Positions 9,811 to 18,988 of a DNA stretch of 64,000 nt are shown here, piece after piece; position 1 is the stretch's first letter; each line of letters begins with the position of its first letter. The DNA lies in NCBI GenBank assembly GCA_004296775.1, contig RHGE01000003.1, positions 62,001 to 126,000 of the forward strand, given 5' to 3'. Position numbers and translations under genes: made by a program. The stretch is from Marinilabiliaceae bacterium JC017 (GTDB lineage: Bacteria; Bacteroidota; Bacteroidia; Bacteroidales; Marinilabiliaceae). The notes beneath the pieces are model-generated. The model had not been told where the DNA came from. It searched no databases and saw only the letters and a list, made by a program, of their open reading frames with translations.

Positions 9811-10671
9811 CTATTTCCGACGAATCACAATAATCACTGCCGCGAGAATAAGTCCAATACCAATAAGGCTTTTCCAGCCAAAGCCCTCGTCGAAAATCAC
9901 AACGCCCACTCCCAGCGCTGTTACCGGTTCGGTGGAACCCAATATGGATGTCATTGTTGATCCAATATGCTTCACTGCCTTTACCAGGGTAATGTTTGAA
10001 ACCACTGTGGAGAGTAATGCCAGCAACACTAAATTCATTGCACCTTTTCCCGAAGGAATAGAAGCAATGCCTTCAAATGATAAATTAAGGATAAAGAGTA
10101 TAATAGTTCCCATACACAAAACATAGAAAGTGAAGACGGAAGCATCCAGCTCTTTGACCTTCGAATTGTTTACGCCCATAATATATAAGGCATATGAGAT
10201 TGAAGTACTAAAAGCAATGAGTATGCCGGTGGTACTTGCCAATTGATTTCCGCCCATGCTTAGCAATGCCACTCCAGAAACAGAGAGAAACGCTGCTGCA
10301 GCAATTCCGGTCGAAAATTTTTCACTGAAAAACAGCACCATCAGGATGGTAACTACTACGGGATATAAAAAGTGAATAGAAGTAGCTAATCCGCTGTCGA
10401 TATAGGTATATGATTGCAGCAGCATAATGGCCGTGAATATATACATGGCGCCAAAACCAATAAGTGGAAGTATATGCTGTTTTGCAATACGAAAACTCTT
10501 CCTTTGAAACAGAATTATTAAGCCCATCATTAAAGCTGCCAGTGCCAGTCGATAAAATGTGATTTGGTTAGAACTCATTCCTTCTTTCAGCAGAGGAACT
10601 GAAAAGAGGGAGATTAAACCAAAGGTCGCAGAAGATGCAATGGCATAAAATATACCTTTTAACTTTTGCAT
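9811..10671 (-). CDS. EamA/DMT-family transporter
   Basis: A 286-aa inner-membrane protein of the drug/metabolite transporter superfamily with about ten transmembrane helices arranged as two EamA repeats (about residues 5-135 and 150-283). The second repeat contains the typical GSTEPVTALGVGVVIFDE pattern. Members export amino acids, nucleobases or other metabolites, but the substrate of this one cannot be read from sequence. It is a single-gene unit; the next genes on each side are hundreds of bases away. Confidence 0.9.
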   Translation of the reverse strand: MQKLKGIFYAIASSATFGLISLFSVPLLKEGMSSNQITFYRLALAALMMGLIILFQRKSFRIAKQHILPLIGFGAMYIFTAIMLLQSYTYIDSGLATSIHFLYPVVVTILMVLFFSEKFSTGIAAAAFLSVSGVALLSMGGNQLASTTGILIAFSTSISYALYIMGVNNSKVKELDASVFTFYVLCMGTIILFILNLSFEGIASIPSGKGAMNLVLLALLSTVVSNITLVKAVKHIGSTMTSILGSTEPVTALGVGVVIFDEGFGWKSLIGIGLILAAVIIVIRRK

Positions 10672-11205
10672 AGCATTAACATTTAAATGATTTAATAAAA
10701 GTGGTGCAAAGCTATTTACTTCTTTGATGATTTCAGAGATAAATATTCATAAAAGAACTATAGCAAAGTTAAGTTTGTTTGGGGTTGGATTATGTAATGT
10801 GAGAATGGGAATGGTTAAGGAAAGATGATCAGGTGAATAATAATATCAAATCATTCAGATTTTATGACTTACAGAAATGTATTATCCCGAGCAGAAATAA
10901 ATGAAAGTGTAATTGAATCCGGGGAAAGGAAAAATAATGGGTGTGGGGTTAATAAAAAACAGGCGGTTTATGAGAGACTTTATTTTAAAAGTATTGTTTG
11001 AGAATTTTAACAAATGGCAGATTGCTATAAAAAAAATCGAAGAAAATAGTAAACAATGATATCAGAGAAAAAATGATTAAAGGGAAAAGTGCGAACAGCA
11101 TGCAAAGAATATAAAATAGAGAAATAGGATAAAGACTAACTTCAAATATTAAGAAGGATCGACAAGGCAAATAAAAGGAATGCCATTATACAAAGAAGGT
11201 TGGGC
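10672..11205. other. AT-rich intergenic region
   Basis: Upstream of the EamA gene and very AT-rich. I see no convincing gene, RNA or repeat here; the promoter of the transporter should lie in its left end. Confidence 0.4.
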
Positions 11206-11460
11206 ATTTTAAGTTGAAGGCTGGATATTTTAAGATGAATCCCTACTTCTTTAAGATGAAGTCATGCCAGCCTAAGGAGATGAAATGTCACTCCAAGTTA
11301 AAGGTCGTACACTTTAAGTTAAAGGTTGTACATTCCAAGTTAAAGCTCTGTCACTCTAAGATAATGAAATGTCACCCAAGTTAAAGATTGTACACTCTAA
11401 GTTAAAGGGCGTACACATTAAGATAAAGGCCGTACACGTAAAGTTAATGATTTGCCAACA
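11206..11460. repeat. 21-bp periodic array A
   Basis: A degenerate tandem array with 21-bp period, clearest from 11298: units such as TTAAAGGTCGTACACTTTAAG, TTAAAGGTTGTACATTCCAAG and TTAAAGATTGTACACTCTAAG. It has stop codons in all useful frames, so it is not coding. A second, different 21-bp array follows at 11544. Confidence 0.75.
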
Positions 11461-11543
11461 AAAGTAGATCATTCGTCAACGAATAAAAACTAATTGTCAT
11501 AAGCATTTAATAAAAAACCAGAATAAAGGATGAATTTCCAAAG

Positions 11544-11795
11544 GTAGATAAAGAGTTGGCACTAGTAGATAATAAAATGACAGTGGTAGAAGATGAAATG
11601 TCAGTGGTAGAAGATGAAATGTCAGTGGTAGATAATGAATTGTCAATGGTAGAAGAAGAAATGTCACCGGGAGATAATGAATTGACACTGGGAGAAGAAG
11701 AATTGACACTGGGAGATAATGAATTGCCAGTGGTAGATAAAGAAATGTCACTGGGAGAAGATGAAATGACACTGGGAGAATATGATTTGCCAACG
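11544..11795. repeat. 21-bp periodic array B (12 units)
   Basis: Twelve head-to-tail 21-bp units, for example GTAGAAGATGAAATGTCAGTG. Units begin at 11544, 11565, 11586 and so on to 11775. One plus frame is open and would give a 96-aa acidic protein of 7-aa repeats (VEDEMSV, VDNELSM, GEEELTL); the other strand is also open. The nearby non-coding arrays with the same period make a repeat array more likely than a gene. Confidence 0.8.
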
Positions 11796-12140
11796 AAAGA
11801 GAACAAAATGTCACAATATATTGTTCGTTGGTCAAAACAAAAATAGTAGTTGTCAGTGGCAAAAAGGTTCTTTTGCCTGGTAAATGTTTATCTGCTGTTG
11901 TGCGAAATGTAAAACAAATTGTATTGAAATAATAATGTAGCGGTAAATTCTTTCATAGGCATGGCTTGGAATATTTAGCCATTGACAAATTGTTTTCTCA
12001 TTAAGTATTGCCATAGGTTAAAAGCTGAATTGGATAGAATGATGCTGTAAAATTACTTTGTGGATTTGATCCGGAAGGAAAAGGAACGGAATAATAGTGT
12101 TAAATAATTGAGTAGGTATAGTAATAAGAAGAAAAGAAAA

Positions 12141-12192
12141 AAAGGAGGTTGGGTAAGTGCTACAAATAATTGTAAAATTACCCGCCTCCTTT
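12141..12192 (-). terminator. terminator behind the OsmC gene
   Basis: On the minus strand AAAGGAGGCGGGTAA pairs with TTACCCAACCTCCTTT across a 20-base loop and is followed by a run of T. It starts 13 bp after the OsmC stop codon. Confidence 0.75.
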
Positions 12193-12204
12193 GAAAATTT
12201 ATAT

Positions 12205-12642
12205 TTATGCCTTTACTTTTAATTTAACTTCAGTGGCATTTTTTAAATTATCACTCACCGGGCAACGATCAGTAACGGCTTGTTTCCATTTTTCAAGTAA
12301 CTCGGGGCTAGCATCGGTGTCGGGCTTTAAGGTTACTTCAATGGTTTTGTAACCGGCCCTTTCATCGAAGGATTGGCCGAATAAACGTGCCGGATTGAGG
12401 TTGCCGGCCATGTTAATGGAAAGGCCATTGAGATTCATGTCCATTTCTTTGGCAATCAAATGCCCCATCACGTTCATGCAACCGGCAAATGAACCCAATA
12501 GGTATTCCACCGGATTGGCCGCTTCATCATTTCCGCCCAAATCTTTGGGTTCGTCAATGATAAACTCAAAATTACGTGCTTTCACAACTGTCTTGGTGGC
12601 ATTTTCACTTTGTGCCTTAATCCTGAATTTGATGTCGTTCAT
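12205..12642 (-). CDS. OsmC-family peroxiredoxin-like protein
   Basis: A 145-aa OsmC/Ohr superfamily protein, a cytoplasmic thiol-dependent peroxidase that reduces organic hydroperoxides. The two redox cysteines are in place: AGCMNV near residue 54 and DRCPVSDN near residue 126. I chose the ATG at 12642 because a good promoter (12675-12707) lies just upstream; a longer start at 12681 would overlap that promoter. It is divergent from a Crp/Fnr regulator, with a palindrome in the shared intergenic region that suggests the regulator controls this gene. Confidence 0.9.
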   Translation of the reverse strand: MNDIKFRIKAQSENATKTVVKARNFEFIIDEPKDLGGNDEAANPVEYLLGSFAGCMNVMGHLIAKEMDMNLNGLSINMAGNLNPARLFGQSFDERAGYKTIEVTLKPDTDASPELLEKWKQAVTDRCPVSDNLKNATEVKLKVKA

Positions 12643-12674
12643 AACCGTTGAGTTTTTGTGTTTTTTATTCTGCA

Positions 12675-12707
12675 CAAACATACCTTACTTCCTTATCTTG
12701 TAACAAG
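12675..12707 (-). promoter_or_regulatory. candidate promoter of the OsmC gene
   Basis: Reading leftward, CTTGTT (12707-12702) is followed 19 bp later by TATGTTTG (12682-12675), fitting the Bacteroidota -33 and -7 elements. It supports the start at 12642. Confidence 0.6.
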
Positions 12708-12755
12708 AAACAGGCATTTACTATCTTAGCACCGGAAATGAACTATTTCATAAGA

Positions 12756-12777
12756 AATGATGTAGAATTGCATCATT
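12756..12777. promoter_or_regulatory. 22-bp palindromic operator candidate
   Basis: AATGATG, an 8-bp spacer, then CATCATT: a perfect 7-bp inverted repeat. It lies 19 bp upstream of the Crp/Fnr ATG and about 50 bp behind the OsmC -33 box. Length and symmetry suit a Crp/Fnr dimer, so an autoregulatory site is likely. The half-site differs from the classic Fnr TTGAT. Confidence 0.6.
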
Positions 12778-12796
12778 AAAATTGCGAATATTTAGC

Positions 12797-13492
12797 ATGG
12801 AAAATTTATATAATCCCAAACCATCTTTCGAATTTGGCAAAATTGATGCTTCCGCTTGTTTTGAGGCTTTAAACGAGAAGGAAAAGTTGATTTTGGATGA
12901 GTCGGCCACCTGGGTGGATTTCAAAAAAGGCGAAGTAATCCTGAAAGAAGGTTTTGCTGCCACACATATCATGTATATGGAAAAAGGATTGGCAGCCTTA
13001 AGGGTGACCAACGATAATCAGCAGTCAACCGTTAGCCTTATTAAAGCCAATTCATTCATTGGCATCATCTGTACCTTTGCTTGCCGGAATTTGAATTTCT
13101 CTGCCACTGCCCTGGAGGAAACCAGGGTGAAAATCATCGATATCAATCTGTTCAATTCATTTGTGAAGCATAACGGAGAGTTCGCCCTGCGGATTATGTA
13201 TCATATGTCTGATATTACCAATCATATTGTGCATTGGCTCACCCGTTTGAAGAACAAAAATATCGATGGGGCACTGGCTATTCTTTTACTGGATTTTCAA
13301 TCGTTGTATGAATCGGATAAATTCAGTGTCCCCTTCACGCGCAAAGAGATGGCCGGGATGATTGGCTACTCCAAAGAGAGTTTGATCAATACCTTATCCA
13401 AATTCAACAAAGAAGGGATCATAAAGGTGAGTGAAAAGAAAATTCAAATCCTCCAATCAGATGCCCTGAAACGTATTGCAAAGACCGGGTGA
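12797..13492 (+). CDS. Crp/Fnr-family transcriptional regulator
   Basis: A 231-aa regulator with a cyclic-nucleotide-binding-like beta-roll (about residues 15-125, starting LDESATWVDFKKGEVILKEG), a dimerisation helix and a C-terminal winged helix (about 150-225, with FTRKEMAGMIGYSKESLINTLSKF as recognition region). No cysteine cluster for an iron-sulfur centre is visible, so it is not a classic Fnr. I chose the ATG at 12797 over an upstream TTG at 12782. It is divergent from the OsmC gene, and a 22-bp palindrome lies between them; a role in redox or peroxide response is inferred from this neighbour. Confidence 0.9.
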   Translation: MENLYNPKPSFEFGKIDASACFEALNEKEKLILDESATWVDFKKGEVILKEGFAATHIMYMEKGLAALRVTNDNQQSTVSLIKANSFIGIICTFACRNLNFSATALEETRVKIIDINLFNSFVKHNGEFALRIMYHMSDITNHIVHWLTRLKNKNIDGALAILLLDFQSLYESDKFSVPFTRKEMAGMIGYSKESLINTLSKFNKEGIIKVSEKKIQILQSDALKRIAKTG

Positions 13493-13502
13493 GTATTATA
13501 AC

Positions 13503-13640
13503 ACGATAGTTCGTTAAGTTTTTGTATTTAACTGAAAAACAGTTCGTGCTTCTTTGAACATTAAACCTGTTGAGGTTCAAAAAAATGAGATACATGTCAG
13601 TGAGTCTCAGGTTTGTTATCTACAATCTAATAATCGATTA
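13503..13640. repeat. R1 repeat, degraded copy
   Basis: It begins GATAGTTCGTTAAGTTTTTG and ends AATCTAATAATCGATTA. The interior is diverged from other R1 copies and no target duplication is evident. It follows the Crp/Fnr stop codon directly. Confidence 0.55.
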
Positions 13641-13716
13641 ATCTTATTAAGAATTTAATATCATCAGAAGTCATTACGATACCAGTATCTAAATATCTAT
13701 CATTTCCTTAAGGAAT

Positions 13717-14043
13717 CATTGGTATCCTAAGTAATATTTGGTTGTGATGAATAAGTAAATATTTACAACAGTTTAATATAGTATTTAGGATATAGGGGCT
13801 TGATTGAACATTCCGCCTACAAGAAATAACGTTTAGAAATTTAACGGATTGGAACGTTAAGAAAGAAAATTTGTTTGAGCGAAGCGAGTTATTTTCTTTT
13901 AGTGGAAAGGAGTTAAATTTTAGTTATTTATTGTGAGCGGCGGCATTTTTTGTTTACTTTTTTTTGCTGTTGAAAAAAAGTAAAAGCCCGTGCGGCTTGA
14001 GCACATTGGGTAATACTAATTTACTTTGGACAGTATTGTTAAA
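13717..14043. repeat. dispersed repeat R3, copy B (uninterrupted)
   Basis: The intact copy of R3; alignment with 6408-6841 shows the clean 103-bp insertion there. The hairpin TTTACTTTTTT...AAAAAAGTAAA is kept. It ends near the ATP-grasp stop codon. Confidence 0.8.
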
Positions 14044-14076
14044 GAATAAAAATAGCCTGTTTAGCTAATGATCGGT

Positions 14077-15297
14077 TCAAACCAATAGGGCATAAGCCCC
14101 AAACAGGCGATCAGCAGTAACCGGAACCAGGGGAAGAAATCCTTTTATATATCGACCATCCTTAATTACTGGCGGATGCTTTAATAGTTGAGCCTGGGCA
14201 AATTCCTGCCATTCCCCGGGCTTGAAATGGGTGATTTGCCATTGGCCTTTAGCGGCAGGGTGTAATTTCTGCGATATTATCATGTTCACCAATCCCATAT
14301 TGTATCTGAAGTTTATTTCGATACAGGGATGAAGACATGTTTCGCCTTCATGGGTTTGGAAAATCATGGCATCAATGCCCAACGGCCCTTCATAATACTG
14401 CTGAAGATTGGCTTGTGTTAATGCATCCTTAAGCATGCTTGCCGCTTCTTCTTCCCAGTTGGCAGGCAGTTTTTTTTCCCATTGGGCCTTTTTTTCTTCA
14501 GGTAATCCGCCAATATATTCTTGTCCGAAGTGTCCTTCGGCATCGGCAGTAAAATAATTGATGCCCAGGTATTCAACGGAACCATCCTGGTGTAGGTTAA
14601 ATTGGAAAGACAGGTCCTGAATACGGTTCAGCCATGATTCTGTTATTACACACCCTTGTTGTTTGATGCATTTTTTTGCCCGTTTAAGGGCATTTTCTTT
14701 TTCGTCTTCGTTTCGTATTAAAAACAATCCCCGCCCCGACGAACTCCATAGGGTTTTAATTACCACCGGCTGTTTTTGTTCGCCAAGCCACTGTTTAAGC
14801 ATGTCCTGAGACCGGAAAACCATATGGGTACCCGGTATCCGGATGAAATTGTGGTGCAACGCCAGGGGAGAAAGTGATTTGATGAATTGCACACTGGTCA
14901 GCCGGCTGAAAAAATCACGATGCGCCGGTTGCCAGTCAAACAAAACAGAGTTTTTAAAAGGTTCCTGGCAATATGATTTAAGTGGTGAAAGAATACGATG
15001 TGCTGCCAGACTCCAACCCCAGGGTAATATTGTTTCATACTTTGTTTTTGCATCTTCTGAAAGTGAAGTCAAAGGTTTAAAGGCTGGCAAATCAATGCCG
15101 CCCTGTTGCCAGAAAGATATAAAAGATGGATCAGTTGGTTCATCGGTGATTAATATATCATCTGCCTGTCCCATGAAACCCATTAGTGGTGCTATGTCGC
15201 GTTCAAACGAGCGTAGCCGTTTGGGCGGCATGTAACTGCACGTCCCATTGCCAATAGCCATTTCACAGGTTGGATTAAAATGATAAACCTTCGTCAT
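14077..15297 (-). CDS. ATP-grasp-like protein of unknown substrate
   Basis: A 406-aa cytoplasmic protein. The C-terminal half resembles an ATP-grasp ligase: VVIKTLWSSSGRGLFLI (about residues 175-192, lysine plus glycine-rich loop), VITESW (ATP-contacting loop) and EINFRYNMG (metal-binding Glu and Asn near residue 345). The N-terminal half (FNPTCEMAIGNG, then RLRSFERDIAPLMG) is unlike any enzyme I can name. I chose the ATG at 15297, which starts MTKVYHFNP, over an upstream start adding 17 residues. ATP-grasp enzymes join a carboxylate to an amine or thiol, but there is no pathway context here. Confidence 0.7.
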   Translation of the reverse strand: MTKVYHFNPTCEMAIGNGTCSYMPPKRLRSFERDIAPLMGFMGQADDILITDEPTDPSFISFWQQGGIDLPAFKPLTSLSEDAKTKYETILPWGWSLAAHRILSPLKSYCQEPFKNSVLFDWQPAHRDFFSRLTSVQFIKSLSPLALHHNFIRIPGTHMVFRSQDMLKQWLGEQKQPVVIKTLWSSSGRGLFLIRNEDEKENALKRAKKCIKQQGCVITESWLNRIQDLSFQFNLHQDGSVEYLGINYFTADAEGHFGQEYIGGLPEEKKAQWEKKLPANWEEEAASMLKDALTQANLQQYYEGPLGIDAMIFQTHEGETCLHPCIEINFRYNMGLVNMIISQKLHPAAKGQWQITHFKPGEWQEFAQAQLLKHPPVIKDGRYIKGFLPLVPVTADRLFGAYALLV

Positions 15298-15625
15298 AAT
15301 CGGAGTTTGAGATTGCAATATTATAAAAATGTACTGTAAGAAAGTCACCAGGTAAAAACAATACCTGGGAGGATTCTTAAAGTTTTCATAATATTAGCAA
15401 TAATTTATTGTGATAATCGCTATCATGAAAAAGCGTGATGGTGATGTTTGTTTGTTGGGTATCTGAATGTTTAGGCATTGTTGTGGTCATGTTATGGAAT
15501 TGTGTCTGGTTGTAAATTCTTGTCACTCTTTTAAGTGTGGCATCATTTACACTTAATATTAGGTGCAGTTCTTTGTGTCAGTTAAAAACGTCTTGTAAAT
15601 CATTTGATAAATTAAACAAACTGAA
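15298..15625. other. intergenic region between divergent genes
   Basis: It separates the ATP-grasp gene and the alkaline phosphatase gene, which are read apart. Promoters for both must lie here, but I cannot mark one with confidence. No repeat is seen. Confidence 0.4.
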
Positions 15626-17113
15626 ATGAAAACTTTTAAGGAAATTAAAAAACTGCTGCATGTGGCCACATTTTTTACATTAATGGTTTGTGCTGTAGTA
15701 CTGACGCCATCTTGTTCTGACGACGAAACGGTTGTGGAAGAGAAAGTCAATGAAATTACCAAATATAAAACGCCTAAGTACATTTTCTATTTTATTGGTG
15801 ACGGCATGGCCAATCCACAGATTAATTTGGCTGAAGCAGCCTTGAATAATACCGGTTTTAGGTTGAAAAGTAGTAGTATTGGTGTGGGCGATATGAATAT
15901 TTCCAAATTTGAGGTGGCTGGTATGGCTACCACTTACGCCCAGGATCGTTATATCACCGGATCGGCCGCGGCAGCTACGGCTTTAGCTACCGGTGAGAAG
16001 ACAACGATTAATACCATTTCGAAAAACGGGGATCGTACCAGGAATATTGAAACCCTTGCCGAAATGGCAAGGGATAAAGGAATGCGTGTGGGGATTGTGT
16101 CCAGTGTTAGTATTGATCATGCCACGCCAGCTTGTTTTTATGCCCATGTAAATGAAAGAAAGGAATATTATAATATTGCCTCGCAAATGGCATCCAGTAA
16201 GTTTGATTATTTTGGTGGTGGTTATGCCAAAGGAAATTTTCCATCAAAGGGTGATGGTGATATCCTGGAAAAAATGAAAGGTGCCGGATACGCTATTGCC
16301 ACTACCAGGGAGGAGTTAGCAGCAGTAAAATCAGGTAATAAATGTTGGGCCTATAACCATAAAACAGACAGGGATGGCGCGCTGTTGTATGAAATTGACC
16401 GGCCGGCAGATTGCTTGTCTTTGACTGAGTTTACTAAAAAAGGAATTGAGCTATTGGATAATGAGAACGGATTTTTTCTGATGGTAGAAGCAGGTAAGGT
16501 CGATTGGGCTTGTCATGCCAATGATGCGGTTTCGGCTACCCATAATATGATCGAATTTGACAATGCTATTGGTGAAGCCATTGCCTTTTATAATGCCCAT
16601 CCGGAGGAAACATTAATTGTACTAACCGGGGATCACGAATGTGGCGGGTTATCCATTGGTTTTGCCGGAACCGGATATGAGAATATGTTTGATCTGTTAA
16701 AATGCCAGAAACTTTCTTACGAGGCCTTTACTTATAAGGTAAAAAGCTGGCAGCCCAATACATCATTTGAAAATGCACTGGATAGTGTTGAGCTTTATTT
16801 TGGCTTGAGGAATACGACTATTGATGAAACCCTGGCATTATCATCATCGGAAACACAACGTTTAAAAACAGCGTTTGATTTATCGATGACTGATGAAAAA
16901 GGAGATATTTATGGTGGATATGATCCTTTCACCTTGACCATTACTCATATTTTAAACAATAAAGCCGGGTTGGCCTGGACCAGTTTCAAACACACCGGCG
17001 TGCCGGTGCCTGTTATGGCAATGGGACAGGGGCAATATGAGTTCAGTGGTTACTATGACAATACGGACATTGCCAAGAAGATAATGAAAGTAGGAGCTTT
17101 GAAAGTTGACTAA
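15626..17113 (+). CDS. alkaline phosphatase, lipoprotein
   Basis: A 495-aa alkaline phosphatase of the PhoA-like superfamily, releasing phosphate from monoesters outside the cytoplasm. Signal peptide with a lipobox-like end (LTPSC, Cys about residue 30) suggests a lipid-anchored periplasmic or surface enzyme. Metal and active-site motifs: YFIGDGM (about residue 55), GSAAAATALATG with the nucleophilic Ser/Thr region (about 111-122), DHATPACFYAH, VEAGKVDWACHANDA and GDHECGG (about 336). It is followed by a strong terminator at 17149, so it is a single transcript, probably phosphate-regulated, although no Pho box was identified. Confidence 0.93.
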   Translation: MKTFKEIKKLLHVATFFTLMVCAVVLTPSCSDDETVVEEKVNEITKYKTPKYIFYFIGDGMANPQINLAEAALNNTGFRLKSSSIGVGDMNISKFEVAGMATTYAQDRYITGSAAAATALATGEKTTINTISKNGDRTRNIETLAEMARDKGMRVGIVSSVSIDHATPACFYAHVNERKEYYNIASQMASSKFDYFGGGYAKGNFPSKGDGDILEKMKGAGYAIATTREELAAVKSGNKCWAYNHKTDRDGALLYEIDRPADCLSLTEFTKKGIELLDNENGFFLMVEAGKVDWACHANDAVSATHNMIEFDNAIGEAIAFYNAHPEETLIVLTGDHECGGLSIGFAGTGYENMFDLLKCQKLSYEAFTYKVKSWQPNTSFENALDSVELYFGLRNTTIDETLALSSSETQRLKTAFDLSMTDEKGDIYGGYDPFTLTITHILNNKAGLAWTSFKHTGVPVPVMAMGQGQYEFSGYYDNTDIAKKIMKVGALKVD

Positions 17114-17148
17114 TAAGAGATGATTATTCTTTAAAACGAACTGAAAAA

Positions 17149-17183
17149 GTGCTGTATGCAGTGGGGAGACATGCATACAGCAC
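17149..17183. terminator. strong bidirectional terminator
   Basis: GTGCTGTATGCA and TGCATACAGCAC form a perfect 12-bp stem, with A's before and T's after. It closes the alkaline phosphatase transcript. Confidence 0.85.
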
Positions 17184-17246
17184 TTTCTGTTGACTAATAA
17201 AAGTTAACGGCTCACGTATGATTGTTAACTGTTAAGTATAAAATAC

Positions 17247-18377
17247 ATGATAAGAGGTAAAATAAAGCTGCACTTTGCCTTCAGTTTGGTAATTGTGATG
17301 GCATGTTTGTTTATGTATTATCTGCCCACCGGCTTTGAGAATGAAGAATTGGCACAATCTACCCTGCGAGAGAAAGCGGAAGTAATTTCGGTAGATAATA
17401 GTGATCTTCAAAAAATGGGATTGGTAACAGTGGGCACACAGACTTTACAATTACAAATTAAGTCGGGAAAATTCAAGGGTGATACCTCATCGGCGGTTAA
17501 TATATTGATGGGGCAAATGACTTTTGATAAAATCTTTATCGAAGGCGATCAGGTATTGGCCATTCTTAAATTGAATGAGGCGGGTACAGTAATAGTGGAA
17601 GCCAGGGCCGATGATATTTATCGTATTCACATTGAATGGGTGCTTTTTATCTTATTTGCCGTATTTCTTATTCTTTTTGCCCGTTGGACAGGCTTTAAAG
17701 CCTTGTTGTCTTTCGTTTTTACTGCCATGGCTATGTGGAAGGTGCTCATTCCCTTGTTACTTAAAGGTTACTCACCATTAATAGTGGCTTTTTGTATTGT
17801 TATTCTATCTACTTCAGTTATTATTTTGCTCATTAGTGGTTTTACCCGGAAAGGATTGGTTGCTTTGTCAGGATCCATCGCCGGCATAGCTGTAACTACC
17901 ATTTTGGCACTCTTCTTTGGATATTTCTTCAGGATTCCGGGAACCGTGCAGGATTTTTCAGAGATGCTTCTGTATGCCGGTTTCGCACACCTGAATCTTT
18001 CTGAAATATTCACGGCTGGTATTTTTCTTTCCGCTGCAGGGGCCGTGATGGATGTGGCCATGGATATTGCGGCGGCGCAGGATGAAATTGTAAAGAAGTT
18101 GCCCGCTATCTCCTCCAAGGAACTTATCAAGTCAGGCTTTAGAATTGCCTATCCGGTCATTGGTACCATGACCACAACACTTTTATTTGCTTACTCGGGC
18201 AGTTTTATGTTTGTATTCATGATGTTCATGGCTAAAGGAACACCAATGGTCAATGTATTTAATGTTAATTACATCGCTGCGGAAGTATTGCATACCATGG
18301 TGGGAAGTTTTGGGTTGGTTCTGGTTGCTCCGTTAACGGCTATTATCGGAGGCTTTTTGTTTCAATACAAAAAATGA
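17247..18377 (+). CDS. YibE/F-like membrane protein
   Basis: A 376-aa multi-pass inner-membrane protein of the YibE/F family. After an N-terminal membrane segment (about residues 8-27) comes a soluble extracytoplasmic part (about 30-125), then about seven helices. The conserved stretches AGIFLSAAGAVMDVAMDIAAA and FAYSGS near the C-terminal half match the family. Its transport role is not established; some studies of other organisms point to export of small metabolites. Own transcript, behind the terminator at 17149. Confidence 0.85.
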   Translation: MIRGKIKLHFAFSLVIVMACLFMYYLPTGFENEELAQSTLREKAEVISVDNSDLQKMGLVTVGTQTLQLQIKSGKFKGDTSSAVNILMGQMTFDKIFIEGDQVLAILKLNEAGTVIVEARADDIYRIHIEWVLFILFAVFLILFARWTGFKALLSFVFTAMAMWKVLIPLLLKGYSPLIVAFCIVILSTSVIILLISGFTRKGLVALSGSIAGIAVTTILALFFGYFFRIPGTVQDFSEMLLYAGFAHLNLSEIFTAGIFLSAAGAVMDVAMDIAAAQDEIVKKLPAISSKELIKSGFRIAYPVIGTMTTTLLFAYSGSFMFVFMMFMAKGTPMVNVFNVNYIAAEVLHTMVGSFGLVLVAPLTAIIGGFLFQYKK

Positions 18378-18401
18378 TAAACTGGTTTTGCTGAATTAAT
18401 A

Positions 18402-18699
18402 CTTAGGCGCTTAGGGAGCAACTTTACCAACATGTTGTTCAAATTGGATGGAAATATATAGATAGAGAGGATAGAGGTCAGAAGATAGAGGGGGGAAATA
18501 AATGGAAACACTTAGAGATAAATGGAGATACATTGAAACAGATAGAAATATTGTTGAAACAACCTGTACTTTCCAAAGAACAATCTCAACTCCCAATTGA
18601 TGGAAAAATCTTTGCGTCTCAGCGCCTCCGCGGTGTATAATGAATCTTGTTAAAACAACAAACTAAAGGCAATATCCCTCGAAGAGGCTTTTTTTCAGG
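18402..18699. repeat. composite repeat R4, long copy
   Basis: Starts CTTAGGCGCTTAGGGAGC with CAACATGTTG, then a purine-rich interior with GATAGAGG- and TGGAAA-type repeats, and ends CCTCGAAGAGG plus T's. The terminal hairpin could end transcription of the YibE/F gene. Confidence 0.65.
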
Positions 18700-18718
18700 C
18701 TGCTGTTGGAAAAGCATA

Positions 18719-18820
18719 GTGTCGTGTCAGTAGTGTTTGTGTGTTTTCTGACAGGATATTGCAATACTGGTTATGTAATAGTCTTGATACTTGATACTCT
18801 TATCTCAGTACTTTTCTGGT
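18719..18820. repeat. R5 repeat, inverted copy
   Basis: The complement of the unit duplicated at 55267-55573: it shares TGTCAGTAGTG, CAGGATATTGCAATAC and CTTGATACTTGATACTC. No gene. Confidence 0.6.
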
Positions 18821-18837
18821 TTGTATCGTTTTTAAGG

Positions 18838-18920
18838 GCTGTAGCAAAAAAGTAATCCTAATGCGTCGGGAGTGCGGTTTGAGCATATGGGGTAATACTA
18901 ATTTATTTTGGGCAATACTC
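18838..18920. repeat. R3 repeat, partial copy C
   Basis: Keeps only the right end of R3 (GTAGCAAAAAAGTAA, GCGGTTTGAGCA, GGTAATACTAATTT). It lies directly before the promoter of the HYC-type gene. Confidence 0.6.
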
Positions 18921-18961
18921 AATTATATATTGGCTTCGTTAGAAAGAATAAATTTAACCCT

Positions 18962-18969
18962 TATATTTG
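18962..18969 (+). promoter_or_regulatory. candidate -7 element
   Basis: TATATTTG matches TAnnTTTG and lies 20 bp before the ATG at 18989, which supports that start. The -33 region is only TTAG at the expected spacing. Confidence 0.45.
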
Positions 18970-18988
18970 CATTCAGTTATATAGATAT

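Noticed and set aside
11556..11846. Acidic 96-aa protein of 7-residue repeats
   Set aside because: The frame follows from a 21-bp tandem array; the other strand is also open and neighbouring 21-bp arrays are not coding, so a gene is not supported.
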